Positions 53,864 through 63,997 of a stretch of DNA of 64,000 nt are shown piece after piece. Below the pieces are notes generated by a model. That model searched no databases, was not told the DNA's origin, and worked only from the letters and a program-made list of their open reading frames with translations. Origin of the DNA: Desertimonas sp963772825 (lineage in GTDB: Bacteria > Actinomycetota > Acidimicrobiia > Acidimicrobiales > Ilumatobacteraceae); contig CAVYYX010000013.1 in the NCBI GenBank assembly GCA_963772825.1, forward strand, positions 1 to 64,000. The letters run 5' to 3'. The translations under genes and the position numbers were made by a program. Each line of letters opens with the position of its first letter. Positions within the stretch are counted from its first letter, which is position 1.

Positions 53864-55838
53864 ATGCCTGCGACACTCCCCACCGACCTCGAGACGGACG
53901 CCATCAAGTTGATTCGTGGCCTGGCCATGGACGCGCCACTGCACGCCAAGAGCGGCCACCAGGGCACGGCGATGGCCCTCGCTCCCCTTGGCCACGTGCT
54001 CTACAGCCGTGTGATGCGCCACCACCCCACCGATCCGGAGTGGCCGGACCGCGACCGCTTCGTGCTCTCCAACGGTCACGCCTCGATCCTCCAGTACTCG
54101 CTGCTGTACCTCTCCGGCTACGGGCTCGAGCTCGACGACCTCAGGGCCTTTCGCTCGTTCGGGTCGCGCACGCCGGGGCACCCCGAGGCCGGCCACACTC
54201 CCGGCATCGAGGCGACGACCGGACCGCTCGGCCAGGGGTTCGCCAACGCCGTCGGCATGGCGATCGCCGAGCGATTCCTGCGCGCCCGCTTCGGCACCGG
54301 TCTGGTCGATCACCACACCTGGGCGATCGCCGGCGACGGCTGTCTGATGGAGGGCATCAGCCACGAGGCCGCGTCGCTCGCCGGCCATCTCGGGTTGGGT
54401 CGCCTCAACGTCGTGTTCGATGACAACCGGATCACGATCGACGGCCCCACCCAGTTGGCCACCACCGACGACGTCGGCCAGCGCTTCGAGGCCTACGGCT
54501 GGCACGTCGAGTACCTCGGCGAGATCGCCGACGACTGCGACGCCCTGGAGGAGGCACTGCTCGCCGCCAAAGCGGTCGAGGACCGCCCGAGCCTGCTCAT
54601 CCTGCGCTCCCACGTCGGCTCCCCCTCGCCGAAGTGGACCGACCACCACGAGGCCCACGGCAACCCCTTCACGGCCGAGGACGTCACGGCGACGAAGGCC
54701 GTGCTGGGCATCCCGGACGAGCCGTTCTGGTTGCCCCCGGACGTCGTCGAGTCCTACCGGGAGACCGCGGCAGAACGGTGTGCCGCCGACTACGAGCGGT
54801 GGCAAAAGTCGCTCGACGCGATCGACGCCGAAGAGCGCGCCGCGTGGGATGCGGCTTGGCACGGGACCGGCGTCGCAGGTTGGGACGCCGCCCTGCCGTC
54901 GTTCGAGCAGGGCGAGAAGGTGGCTACCCGCCAGGCGATCGGCAAGGTCCTCGCAGCGTGCGTCGACTCGTTCCCCGGACTGGTGTCAGGCGCCGCCGAC
55001 CTCACCGGCAATACCGGCACGAAGCTCCCCGACGCCGAGCAACAGACCGCCGAGACACCGGGTGGGCGGCAGACCTACTACGGCGTCCGCGAGCACGCGA
55101 TGGGGTCGACGATGGTCGGGATGGCCCGCCACGGCGGCATCCTGCCGGTGGGCGGGACGTTCTTCGTCTTCCTCGATTACATGCGCCCGCCGGTCCGCCT
55201 GGCCGCGCTGTCCCGAGCCAAGGTCGTGTTCGTGTTCACCCACGACTCCGTGGGGGTCGGCGAGGATGGACCGACCCATCAGCCCGTCGAACACGTCGCC
55301 ACGCTTGCGGGCGATCCCCGGGCTGCAGGTGATCCGCCCAGCGGATGCCAACGAGACCGTGGAGGCGTGGAAGGCCGCCGTCGGCCACGACGGGCCGACG
55401 GCCCTCGTACTGTCCCGCCAGGGCATTCCCGTGTGCACCGACGGCGCGGCAGTCGGCCGCGGCGCCGGCATCGTTCGTGACACCGACGGACCGCCCCAGC
55501 TCGTCATCGTCGCCACCGGCAGCGAGGTGGCGGTCGCCATCGAGGCGGCCGAGCAACTTGGCGCCGATGGCCCCGCCACAAGGGTCGTCAGCCTGCCGTC
55601 GTGGGACCGCCTGGCGATGCAGGCTGCCGCCTTCCGCGACGAACTGTTCCCGGCAGGCGTTCCGGTGCTGTCCGTCGAGGCGGCCACGACGTTCGGTTGG
55701 GAGCGATTCGCCGACGACTCGATCGGCATCGATCGCTTCGGCGCCAGCGCTCCCGGTGACGTGGTCCTCGACGAGCTAGGCATCAACGTCGACCACGTCG
55801 TGCGCCGAGCCCGGGCGCTCGTTGTGAGCCAGTCGTAG
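53864..55838 (+). CDS. tkt: Transketolase, one frameshift
   Basis: About 658 residues. Pyrophosphate domain: DAPLHAKSGHQGTAMALAPL, the ThDP motif GDGCLMEGISHEAASLAGH...NVVFDDN. Pyrimidine domain: GVREHAMGSTMVGMARHGG and FTHDSVGVGEDGPTHQPVEH, the last with the conserved catalytic Glu region and phosphate loop. After LATL the frame shifts near 55310 and continues IPGLQVIRPADANETV to the end. Span is 658 codons plus one base; an extra T in CTTGCG explains it. ATG at 53864. Pentose-phosphate pathway, followed 9 bases later by transaldolase. Confidence 0.92.
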
Positions 55839-55847
55839 CATGGAGGC

Positions 55848-56960
55848 ATGAACCGACTGATCCGCCTGTACGAGGAGTTCGACCAGAGCCCGTGGCTCGA
55901 CAACCTGCGGCGCGGCTACCTCACGTCGGGACAGCTCGTCGAGCTTCGAGACCAGGGAATCCGCGGCTTGACGTCCAACCCGACGATCTTCCAAAAGGCC
56001 ATCGAGGGCGCCGCGGACTACGACGAGCAGTTCCGCACGCTGGCCCTCGACGAGCACTCCACCGTCGCCGACTACTGGACGATGGTCCTCCAGGACATCG
56101 CCGGCGCCGCCGAGGTTCTGGAACCGGTCTACGAGGAGTCGGGCGGCGCCGACGGTTTCGTCAGCGTGGAGGTCGCCCCCGACCTCGCCCACGACGAGGC
56201 GGGAACGGAGCAAGCGGCACGGGAGCTTCACGAGCGCATCGCCCGGCGCAACGTGATGGTCAAGATCCCGGCGACCGCCGGAGGTGTCGGCCCGATCCGC
56301 ACGATGATCTCCGAGGGACGCAACACCAACGTCACGCTGATCTTCAGCCTCGACCGCTACGCCGAGGTGATCGGCGCCTACCTCGACGGGCTCGAGGCGT
56401 TCGCTACCCAGGAAGGCACCGAGCTGGGAACCGTCTCCAGCGTCGCCAGCTTCTTCATCTCCCGCGTCGACACCGAGGTCGATCGGCGCCTCGAGCAGAT
56501 CGGCACCCCCGAGGCACTAGCGCTGCGCGGCAAGGCGGCCGTCGCCCAGGGCAAGCTCGCCTACAGGCTGTTCGAGGAGTCGTTCAGCGGGGAGCGCTGG
56601 GAGGCGCTGGCGGCCCGCGGCGCCAAGGTCCAGCGCCCGTTGTGGGCGAGCACGTCGACGAAGAACGACGCCTACCCCGACACGATGTACGTCGACCAGT
56701 TGATCGGCCCGTTCACCGTCAACACGATGCCCGACGCCACGATCGAGGCGTTCAACGACCACGGCACGCTCGCTCGCACGGTGGACCACGGCGTCGACGA
56801 GGCCGAGGCGACGTGGCAGGCGCTCTCCGACGTCGGCATCGATCTGGACGACGTCGCCGCCCAGCTCGAACGCGAAGGCGTGGCCAGCTTCGAGAAGAGC
56901 TTCTCGAGCCTGATCGACGCCCTCGACGCCAAGGTCGCCGAACTCCGCGCCGACCAATAA
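55848..56960 (+). CDS. tal: Transaldolase
   Basis: 370 residues, actinobacterial/cyanobacterial length. LTSNPTIFQKAIEG is the N-terminal family motif; the Schiff-base lysine is in NVMVKIPATAGG near residue 139. Also NVTLIFSLDRYAEVIGAYLDG and the phosphate-binding RPLWASTSTKN. Transfers dihydroxyacetone units between sugar phosphates, completing the non-oxidative pentose pathway with the transketolase 9 bases upstream. A family-B repeat begins 10 bases after the stop. Confidence 0.95.
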   Translation: MNRLIRLYEEFDQSPWLDNLRRGYLTSGQLVELRDQGIRGLTSNPTIFQKAIEGAADYDEQFRTLALDEHSTVADYWTMVLQDIAGAAEVLEPVYEESGGADGFVSVEVAPDLAHDEAGTEQAARELHERIARRNVMVKIPATAGGVGPIRTMISEGRNTNVTLIFSLDRYAEVIGAYLDGLEAFATQEGTELGTVSSVASFFISRVDTEVDRRLEQIGTPEALALRGKAAVAQGKLAYRLFEESFSGERWEALAARGAKVQRPLWASTSTKNDAYPDTMYVDQLIGPFTVNTMPDATIEAFNDHGTLARTVDHGVDEAEATWQALSDVGIDLDDVAAQLEREGVASFEKSFSSLIDALDAKVAELRADQ

Positions 56961-56969
56961 CCAGCGCCG

Positions 56970-57049
56970 TTCTGGGCGGCCTCCGGTCCATTTGCCGTTC
57001 CGGGCGGCCTCCGGTCCGCTTTCTGGCGCTTTGGCCGCCCAGATCGGAC
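56970..57049. repeat. Interspersed palindromic repeat, family B copy 2
   Basis: Begins TTCTGGGCGGCCTCCGGTCC, contains a second TTCCGGGCGGCC half, and ends TTGGCCGCCCAGATCGG. Aligns along its whole 80 bases with 32990-33069, including the order of the two GGGCGGCC units and the closing complement. Here it separates tal from a gene remnant. Confidence 0.8.
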
Positions 57050-57062
57050 ACGGGGACCGGTC

Positions 57063-57170
57063 GGGCAAACGCCCGACCTGTACGTCATGCGCACCGACGG
57101 CACCGACCTCAGCCAGCTCACCACCACGTCGCTCTGGGAGAGCGCGCCCGACTGGTCACCCGTCGAGTGA
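57063..57170 (+). pseudogene. C-terminal remnant of a TolB/PD40-type beta-propeller protein
   Basis: The frame ending at TGA 57168-57170 reads PDLYVMRTDGTDLSQLT then ESAPDWSPVE. This is a single TolB-like (WD40-like, PD40) blade with the diagnostic x-x-PDWSP ending. No start codon or further blades precede it; upstream is the family-B repeat. It is the tail of a lost gene, possibly cut at the repeat. Confidence 0.6.
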
Positions 57171-57226
57171 GCACTGCTGTAGATATCCGGCGCGCCCTCG
57201 CGGCGATCGGCGCGAGAGTGTCGGCC

Positions 57227-58411
57227 ATGCGCCTGGCGTCGTTCAACGTCGAGAACCTGTTCGCTCGCGCCAAGGTGCTGAACACCACGACGTGGGAGGA
57301 AGGGCGACCCCAGCTCGCCGCCTTCGAGCGGTTCAACCGCACGGCCCAACGTCGCTTCTACCGGCAGTCCGACAAGCGCCAGATGCTTGGCGACCTCGAG
57401 ACGCTGAAGGTCATCACCCGGGCGAGTAGCGACGGTCGACTGATCCGCCAGCCGAACCAGGCGGCACAGTTGGCGATCCTGCGGGAGAACCGCGGCGATT
57501 TCATGGTCGAGCGGAGGGCGACGGGCATCGAGATCGTCGCAGCCGGCAGGGCCGATTGGATCGGATGGCTCGAGCTGGTCGTCGAGCCGGTCGACGAGGT
57601 GGCGATCCGCATGACGGCAAAGGTGATCAAGGATCTCGCCGCAGGGGTGCTCGCCGTCATCGAAGCCGAGCACCGGCCGTCGCTCGTGCGCTTCAACGAG
57701 TCGATGCTCGCCAACCGCTACCGCCACGTGATGCTCGTCGATGGCAACGACCTCCGGGGCATCGACGTCGGCTTGTTGACGACTGCCAGCCGGCCGATCG
57801 TCGAGATCGAGAGCCACGTCGATGACCGCGACACGCGCAACCCGAACGTGATGCGGCGCGACAACCGCCTGTTCTCGCGCGACGCACCGGTGTTCAGCGT
57901 CCGTTGCGGAGCCGAAGAGCTGTTCGTGATCGTGAACCACCTCAAGTCGCAGTCGCGCACTGGCGACGAGCCGCCCGACGATCTGCGGACGCGACAGTCG
58001 ACGCGCCTGGCGGCGATCTACCGGCGCCTGCGCCGCGACGGGGCGACGTTCATCGCGATGGTCGGCGACTTCAATCGCGGTCCCGACACCGGCGGTGGGC
58101 ATCCCTCGTTGGAGGCCCTGTTCCGCCCGGCCCTCGGCCTCGTCGACGCCTTCGGCCTGCCGCAGTTCGACGTCGGTCCGCGGCCAGGAACGTGGCAGTC
58201 GTGTGGGCTCCGCGATCGCCTCGACTACATCTTCCTGTCACCGGAGCTGGCCGCCAGGGTCACCCGCGGCGGTGTGTTCCGGCGCGGTCTGTGGGGAAGG
58301 CCGACGAACCAGAACGCGCCCGAGGATTGGGAGATCTACCCGGAGATCACCGAGTCGGTACACGCCGCCTCCGATCACGCTGCCGTCTGGGTCGATCTCG
58401 ACTTCCCGTAG
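57227..58411 (+). CDS. Endonuclease/exonuclease/phosphatase-family protein
   Basis: 394 residues. MRLASFNVENLFARA is the EEP opening, supplying the first Asn. Central VFSVRCGAEELFVIVNHLKSQ holds the Asn-His pair, TFIAMVGDFNRGPD the GDFN motif, and DRLDYIFLSPELAAR plus HAASDHAAVWVDL the closing Asp-His. All catalytic positions are kept. The segment between residues 60 and 220 is unusually long and helical for the family. Substrate (nucleic acid, lipid or sugar phosphate) unknown. ATG 57227. Confidence 0.85.
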   Translation: MRLASFNVENLFARAKVLNTTTWEEGRPQLAAFERFNRTAQRRFYRQSDKRQMLGDLETLKVITRASSDGRLIRQPNQAAQLAILRENRGDFMVERRATGIEIVAAGRADWIGWLELVVEPVDEVAIRMTAKVIKDLAAGVLAVIEAEHRPSLVRFNESMLANRYRHVMLVDGNDLRGIDVGLLTTASRPIVEIESHVDDRDTRNPNVMRRDNRLFSRDAPVFSVRCGAEELFVIVNHLKSQSRTGDEPPDDLRTRQSTRLAAIYRRLRRDGATFIAMVGDFNRGPDTGGGHPSLEALFRPALGLVDAFGLPQFDVGPRPGTWQSCGLRDRLDYIFLSPELAARVTRGGVFRRGLWGRPTNQNAPEDWEIYPEITESVHAASDHAAVWVDLDFP

Positions 58412-58425
58412 GGTCGGGGTGGTCG

Positions 58426-60085
58426 CTACTCGGCGGTGAGGTCGATGACGGCGTAGCCGCTGGCGCCATTCGGGGCGACGTCGGCGATCTCGGCGGTCTG
58501 CACCGAGCCCAGTCCGTCAGTGGCCCGCGCTTCGATGGTGTGCTCGCCGGTGTCGACGTCGATCGACGTCGACCACTTGCGCCAGGTGTCCGGCGACGGG
58601 ACCCCGCCGAGGTCAGCGCGCACCCACTCGCCACCGTCGACTCGCACCTCGACGGCCGAGATGCCGCGGTGCACGGCATATGCGGTTCCGGCGACCTGTA
58701 CCGCGCCACGCTCGGCACCGACGCATCGTGCTCGGGCACCTCGATGCGCGTCATCGTCTTCATCGGCGCCTCCTGCGACCACCCTCGTGGAACCCAGTAG
58801 GCGGTGGCCGCATCCCAAGTTGTGAACTCCATGTCGACGAGCCACTTCGTCGCCGACACGTAGCCGTACTCGCCGGGCACGACCATCCGCACCGGGTAGC
58901 CGTGCTCGGCAGGCAACGGCTCGCCGTTCATGGCGACGGCGAGCATCGCGTTGCGCCCATCGGTGAGCGAGGACACTGGAGTGCCGCACGTCCAGCCATC
59001 CGCCGAGGTGCTGAGCAGCTGAGTCGACGCCGGGTCGACGCCGACCTCGGCGAGCAGCTCGGCGAGGCGCACGCCCTGCCAAAGGGCATTGCCGACGTAG
59101 GGCCCGCCGACAGGGTTGGACACGCACGCCAAGGTGACGTACGCCTCGATCTGATCGCGGGCCAACAGGTCGTCGAACGTCAACTCCAACTCACGGTCGA
59201 CCATCCCGTGGATCCGAAGACGCCAGCCATCCGTGGAGATCTGCGGAACGACCAGTGCCGTGTCGATCCGGTAGAAGTCGGCGTTGGGTGTCACGAACGC
59301 CGACAGTCCCTCGACGTCGAGATCGGCGTTCGGCGGAAGCACGGCGGCCGGGCGTTGTTCGGCGACCGACGGCAGGGCGATGGCGGCACGCTCCTCCCCG
59401 ACGTCGTAGCGACGTTGCAACATCCGCCCGACGCCGCCTGTGACGACAGCGAGCGACGCCACACCGACGCTGCGCAGCAGGAAGACGCGACGATCGGCGA
59501 CACCCGATCCCGGGATGATGGCGGGCGCCGGTTCGATCGGGAGAACTCGTCGGTCACCCCGACCGTGGCAACCGCATGCGATGGCGGCGCGGCGACGTCC
59601 ACCGCGACGGTTGTCGGTGGTGCCAGCCACCAGAGCACCCCGCCGGACACGAGCGTGCCGACGACGATCGGGACAACCTCGGCGACGGTCGGGTCGGGCC
59701 GGGTCAGCACGGCGGCCACCCCGACGAGCCCGACCACCGCCGTGCCGATCAGAGCGCTCGTGCGCCGGCCTGTCACGGCGAGAGTCCCGATCACGATCCC
59801 CGCGATGAACAGGATGGCGAGTGTCGTCACGACGAGGACGACCTTGTCGGACGTGCCGAACGTCTCGACCGCCCAGTTCTTGAGCGGCAGGGGGACGAGA
59901 TCGATGACCTTGTTGCCGACGGCAACGACAGGTGAGACCGCTCCTTCGATCGCCCCGACGAGGAGCTCTCCGACCGCCAGCCCGGCTCCCGTCGCCACGA
60001 CGCCGATCATGGGGCCAGCGACCCGACGCGACCACACGCTACGGCCAGCGCCGGGACCCTCGGCCTCGTACGATCGGTCCGGCAT
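58426..60085 (-). CDS. Membrane-anchored molybdopterin-dependent oxidoreductase (sulfite-oxidase family), two frameshifts
   Basis: About 553 residues. Five hydrophobic segments at the N-terminus (for example VVLVVTTLAILFIAGIVIGT, ALIGTAVVGLVGVAAVLT), then the SUOX-type catalytic domain. The molybdenum-ligand cysteine is in YVTLACVSNPVGG; RMVVPGEYGYVSATKWL and WVPRGWSQEAPMKTM follow. The C-terminal dimerisation domain (GISAVEVRVDGGEWVRADL) is in a shifted frame after about 58690. Another shift lies near 59540, before VFLLRSVGVASLA. Unlike the others, both shifts fit single missing bases. Likely sulfite or sulfoxide chemistry at the membrane. Start codon overlaps the divergent LOG gene. Confidence 0.82.
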
Positions 60086-61122
60086 GAGCACAGGTCTACC
60101 GGATTCGATCTCCGCAATGGTGGCGGCGGCGCTCGAGTCGGTCGACACCGCCACCGACGGGCGGCTGGCGCGGGAGATGCTGGAATCGGCGATCGGGCTG
60201 ATCGGGGACCGACCCGAGACGCTCGACCTGAAGATCGCCGCCGCCGCCCTCGCCGAGATGCGTGAGGCCTTCTCGGTGTTCGCCCCGTATCGCGACGTGC
60301 CGAAGGTGACGGTGTTCGGCTCGGCGCGCACGGCCACCAACGATCCGCTCTATTCGCAAGCGACCGACATCGCCCGGCTGCTCGCCGAGCGCGGCTGGAT
60401 GGTCGTCACCGGCGCCGGCCCGGGCATCATGCAGGCGGCGATGGAGGGTGCCGGGCAGGGCGCGCTCGATCGGCGTGTCGATCCGCCTACCGTTCGAGCA
60501 AGGTGCCAACCCGGTGATCGCCGGCGACGAGAAGTACGTCAGCATGAAGTACTTCTTCACCCGCAAGTTGATTCTCGTGAAGGAGTCGCGGGCATTCGTG
60601 TGCCTGCCCGGCGGATTCGGCACGCTCGACGAGACGTTCGAGCTGCTGACACTGACACAGACCGGCAAGGGCCTGCCGGTGCCCATCATCTTCCTGGACA
60701 CCGAAGGCGACTCGTTCTGGGGATCGGTCGACGAGCTGATCCGCACCCAGCTCGTCACCCGCAACCTCGTGTCGGCGCCGGACACCCACCTCTACTTCGT
60801 CACCGACTCGAGCGAGGAGGCGTGCCGCGAGATCGAGCGGTTCTATGCCAACTACGACTCGATCCGCTACGTCGGCAACCAGGCGGTCATCCGCCTGCGG
60901 TCGGCGCCCACCGACGCGGAGCTCGCTGCGCTCAACGACACGTTCGGCCAGCTCGTCTCGTCGGGGCGCATCGAGCGCACCGGACCGCTCCCCGTCGAGG
61001 TCCGCCACGCCGACCGTCTGGAGATGGCGCGCATCCGCTTCCAGTTCGCCAAGCACAAGTACGGCGACCTGCGGGCGATGATCGACGTACTCAACAGCTT
61101 CGCTCCCACCAGCTCTGGGTAG
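60084..61122 (+). CDS. LOG-family protein (putative cytokinin riboside 5'-monophosphate phosphoribohydrolase), one frameshift
   Basis: About 345 residues. VTVFGSARTATNDPLY, then GAGPGIMQAAMEGAG (Rossmann-like nucleotide site) and PGGFGTLDETFELLT, the PGGxGTxxE catalytic motif. An unusual helical N-terminus of about 75 residues precedes the domain and a C-terminal extension of about 90 follows, so it is of the long TIGR00730 type. Frame shift near 60470 between GAGQGAL and IGVSIRLPFEQ; span is 346 codons plus one base. Cleaves a nucleoside monophosphate to base and ribose phosphate. The ATG at 60084 overlaps the divergent ATG (CATG). Confidence 0.87.
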
Positions 61123-61160
61123 GCGTGTACGCCGGTATCGGGCTTACACGCTTACGCAGA
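61114..61160. terminator. Bidirectional terminator-like palindrome (repeat family A, copy 3)
   Basis: Right arm 61141-61160 reads, on the - strand, TCTGCGTAAGCGTGTAAGCC, one base different from the other copies' arm over 19 positions. The left arm 61114-61133 (TCTGGGTAGGCGTGTACGCC) pairs with three mismatches. Both neighbouring genes end inside it: the LOG stop TAG at 61120-61122 and the small gene's TAA at 61154-61152. Confidence 0.65.
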
Positions 61161-61356
61161 CGGGTCTTCGTCGAGCTTTTCCAGGAGGGTGGCGGCCTTC
61201 TCGACGCGCACGGCGCGCTTGGGTCAGCGTCTTGTCCTCGACCGGGCGCAGCGTCTCGCCGTCGGCGACGGCCCGGTTGAGCACGTCGAAGGCGGCGTCA
61301 TCGAGCTCGCCGGCGATCTCGCGCAACCGTCCGGCGATGTCGCCATACGCATTCAC
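61152..61356 (-). CDS. Small hypothetical protein downstream of glcF-like gene, one frameshift
   Basis: About 67 residues: YGDIAGRLREIAGELDDAAF, VLNRAVADGETLRPVEDKTL, then in another frame VRVEKAATLLEKLDEDPSA. Entirely helical and charged. The shift near 61217 fits one extra base (span 68 codons plus one). GTG at 61356 overlaps the stop of the Fe-S protein (GTGA), so it is translationally coupled. The stop codon lies inside the family-A palindrome. No family recognised. Confidence 0.6.
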
Positions 61357-62544
61357 TTGGGCACGCCGATCGCCTCGGCGACGAGGTCCATCGGGTGTCG
61401 CGTGTCGACCCCTGCCGCGCCGAGGTGCATCGCACAGCCTGGGTTCGCCGAGGCGACGATCGACGCCCCGCTGCGTTGCCGCGCCCGCTCGATCGACGCC
61501 AGCTTGCGCTCGCGGATCGCCGCCGCCAGCTCGGGCTGCAACGCCGAATAGGCCCCGCCGGCGCCGCAGCACAGACCCTCGTCGTCGAGCTCGACGACGT
61601 CGACGTACGGCGCCAGGACCCGACGAACTGCGCCCTCGGCCCGCTGTACGTGGCGCAGGTGACATGGATCCTGGACGATCACGGCTCGACGGGGCTGCGT
61701 CGCGACCGGCAGGGCGTCGCCGTGCGCGGCGAGCCACTCGTGGACGTCGCGCACCCTGGCGGCGAAGGCTTCGGCATCCGGCGTGCCGACGAGGTGCCCG
61801 TAGTCCTTCATCGCCGCGCCGCATCCAGCGGAGTTGACGAGCACGGGCTCGTCCCCGGGCATGGCCGCGATCACGCGAGCGGCGAGCGCCCTGGCGTCGT
61901 CGAGCAGCCCGGCGTGGGCATGCAAGCGCGCCGCAGCACGGGGCACCCGACGGAGACCACGCCACGTCCGCACCCGTCGCTGTCAGCACGGCGTCCGTCG
62001 ACCGATGCGTGGCGCGCGACCAGGCGTCCATCACGCAGCCCGTGAACAGCCACACCGTGCCGTTCGCCGTGCCCCCACGCGGCCCCCGGCGCACCGACAG
62101 TCTGGGCAGGCCGAAACGCCGGGGCACGAGGCGGAGGCGCTGAGCGAGGGCCAGCACCGTCGAGCCGGCGAGCAGCAACCGATGATGGGTCAGCAGCTTC
62201 AAGGCGAGCCGTTGGGGCCGCGTCGTGACACGCTGCGACGTCGCCAGGGCATGCTTGGTGCCCTCGATCAACCTGCCGAACGGCACGCCACTCGGGCACG
62301 CCGGCTCACACCCGCGGCACTGCACGCACGTCTCCATGAACCGCACGAAGTCGTCGTCGATCGCGGCGTCGCGCCACTGCACCGAGCGCATCGCGTCGAT
62401 CCGCCCGCGTGGCGAGAGCCCCTCCTCGCCGGTCGCCCGATACGTCGGACAGTGCGGCAAGCACAGCCCGCAGCTCACGCACTGCGCCAACTCGGCGTCG
62501 TCGAGTCGCAGCGGCGACGAGGTGCTCACGACCGACTGCGACAT
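61353..62544 (-). CDS. Fe-S oxidoreductase, GlcF/GlpC-like, one frameshift
   Basis: About 396 residues. Two 4Fe-4S clusters: CVSCGLCLPHCPTYR and CVQCRGCEPACPSG. Two CCG domains follow: LFTGCVMD...GAPCCGAL, and VQDPCHLRHVQ...LCCGAGGAY, the cysteine-rich repeats that bind further clusters or quinone partners. Resembles the iron-sulfur subunit of glycolate oxidase. Its FAD partners (GlcD/GlcE) are not next to it. Frame shift near 61928 after CCGAL; span is 397 codons plus one base. Divergent from aldehyde dehydrogenase. Confidence 0.87.
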
Positions 62545-62607
62545 CGCGCCCCACCGTATCGATCGCCTCACCGTATGATCGACCGTCACCGACGTAGTCT
62601 CGCAACC

Positions 62608-63997
62608 GTGGCCGAGTTGTCCGAGATCGCCGAGCTCGTCAGCCGCGTGCGCGCTGGCGCGGCCGCCGGTCTGCTGGCGAGCGAGGAGGCCCGAGTCACT
62701 CAGCTGCGCCAGCTCAAGCGGCTGCTCGAGGAAAATGACGCGCCGGATCAGCGACGCCCTCGCCGCCGACCTCGGCAAGTCCCCAGTCGAGTCCTACGCC
62801 ACCGAGACGTCGTTCGTCGTCGGCGAGGTCGAGCACGCCATCGAGCATCTCGGCCAGTGGATGCAGCCGACTCGGGTACGGGTCCCGCTCACCCTGCGTC
62901 CCGGCAACGCCCGCGTCGTACGCCAACCGCTCGGCGTCGTGCTCATCGTCGCCCCATGGAACTACCCCGTGCACCTGACCTTCGCCCCGCTCGTCGGCGC
63001 CCTCAGTGCGGGGAACACGGCGATCCTCAAGCCGTCGGAGGCGGCACCGGCGACCTCGACGCTGATCGCCGAGCTGGTGCCCAAGTATCTCGACGGACGT
63101 TTGGTGCAAGTCGTCGAAGGCGGCGCCGAGCAGACGACCGCGCTGCTTGCCGAGCGGTTCGACCACATCCTCTACACGGGCGGTGGCGAAGTCGCCCGCA
63201 TCGTCATGCGGGCGGCGGCCGAGCACCTGACTCCGGTGACGCTCGAGCTCGGCGGCAAGAGTCCGGCGATCGTCGCCGCCGACGCAGACATCGACGTCGC
63301 CGCCCGGCGGATCGTCTGGGGCCGCTTCACGAACGCCGGCCAGACGTGTGTCGCACCCGACTACGTGCTCGTCGTCCGGTCGGTCGAGGACCGGCTGCTC
63401 GGTGCCGTGCTGCGCGCCGTCCACGACTTCTACGGCGAGAACCCGAAGACCTCGCCGGACTTCGGGCGGATCGTCAACGACCGGCACTTCGACCGGCTCA
63501 CCGGCCTGCTCGACGCCGGCGGCTACGAGGCTGTGGTCACCGGCGGTGGAAGTGACCGGGCGACCCGCTACGTCGCGCCGACCGTGCTCGCCGGGGTCGA
63601 CCCTGGCGCCGCAGTGATGTCCGAGGAGATCTTCGGACCGATCTTGCCGGTGCTCGCCGTCGACAGCCTCGACGAGGCGGTGACGTTCATCAGCGCCAGA
63701 CCGCACCCGTTGGCGCTGTACGTGTTCACCGAGGACACCCCGACCGCAGAGCGGGTCATCGAGCGCACGCGGTCAGGTGGCGTGGCCGTCAACCACACGA
63801 TGATCCACCTCGGCGTCCCTGACCTGCCCTTCGGTGGCGTTGGCGCCAGCGGGATCGGCGCCTACCACGGTGAAGCCGGCTTCGATCGCCTCTCCCACCG
63901 CCGGGCGGTGCTGGTCAAGGCGACGAAGCCCGATCCCAGCGTCATCTACCCGCCGTACAAACGATGGAAGGAAGCGATCCTGCGGCGCGTGTTGTAG
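62608..63997 (+). CDS. Aldehyde dehydrogenase, class 3-like, one frameshift
   Basis: About 463 residues. Short N-terminus as in class 3 enzymes: RVTQLRQLKRLLEE, then after the shift MTRRISDALAADLGKSPVES. NAD-site and catalytic motifs are APWNYPVHLTFAPLVGAL, ILKPSEAAP, LELGGKSPAIVA (Glu) and FTNAGQTCVAPDYVLV (Cys). The shift at about 62735 lies in GAGGAAAATG; removing one A restores the frame. GTG 62608 is the preferred start; an in-frame ATG at 62575 is possible. Oxidises fatty or aromatic aldehydes. Ends 3 bases before the end of the window. Confidence 0.9.

Noticed and set aside
58680..60083. Long + strand frame upstream of the LOG gene, read as an N-terminal extension
   Set aside because: It is antisense to the molybdopterin oxidoreductase, whose motifs are clear; LOG similarity starts only after 60084.
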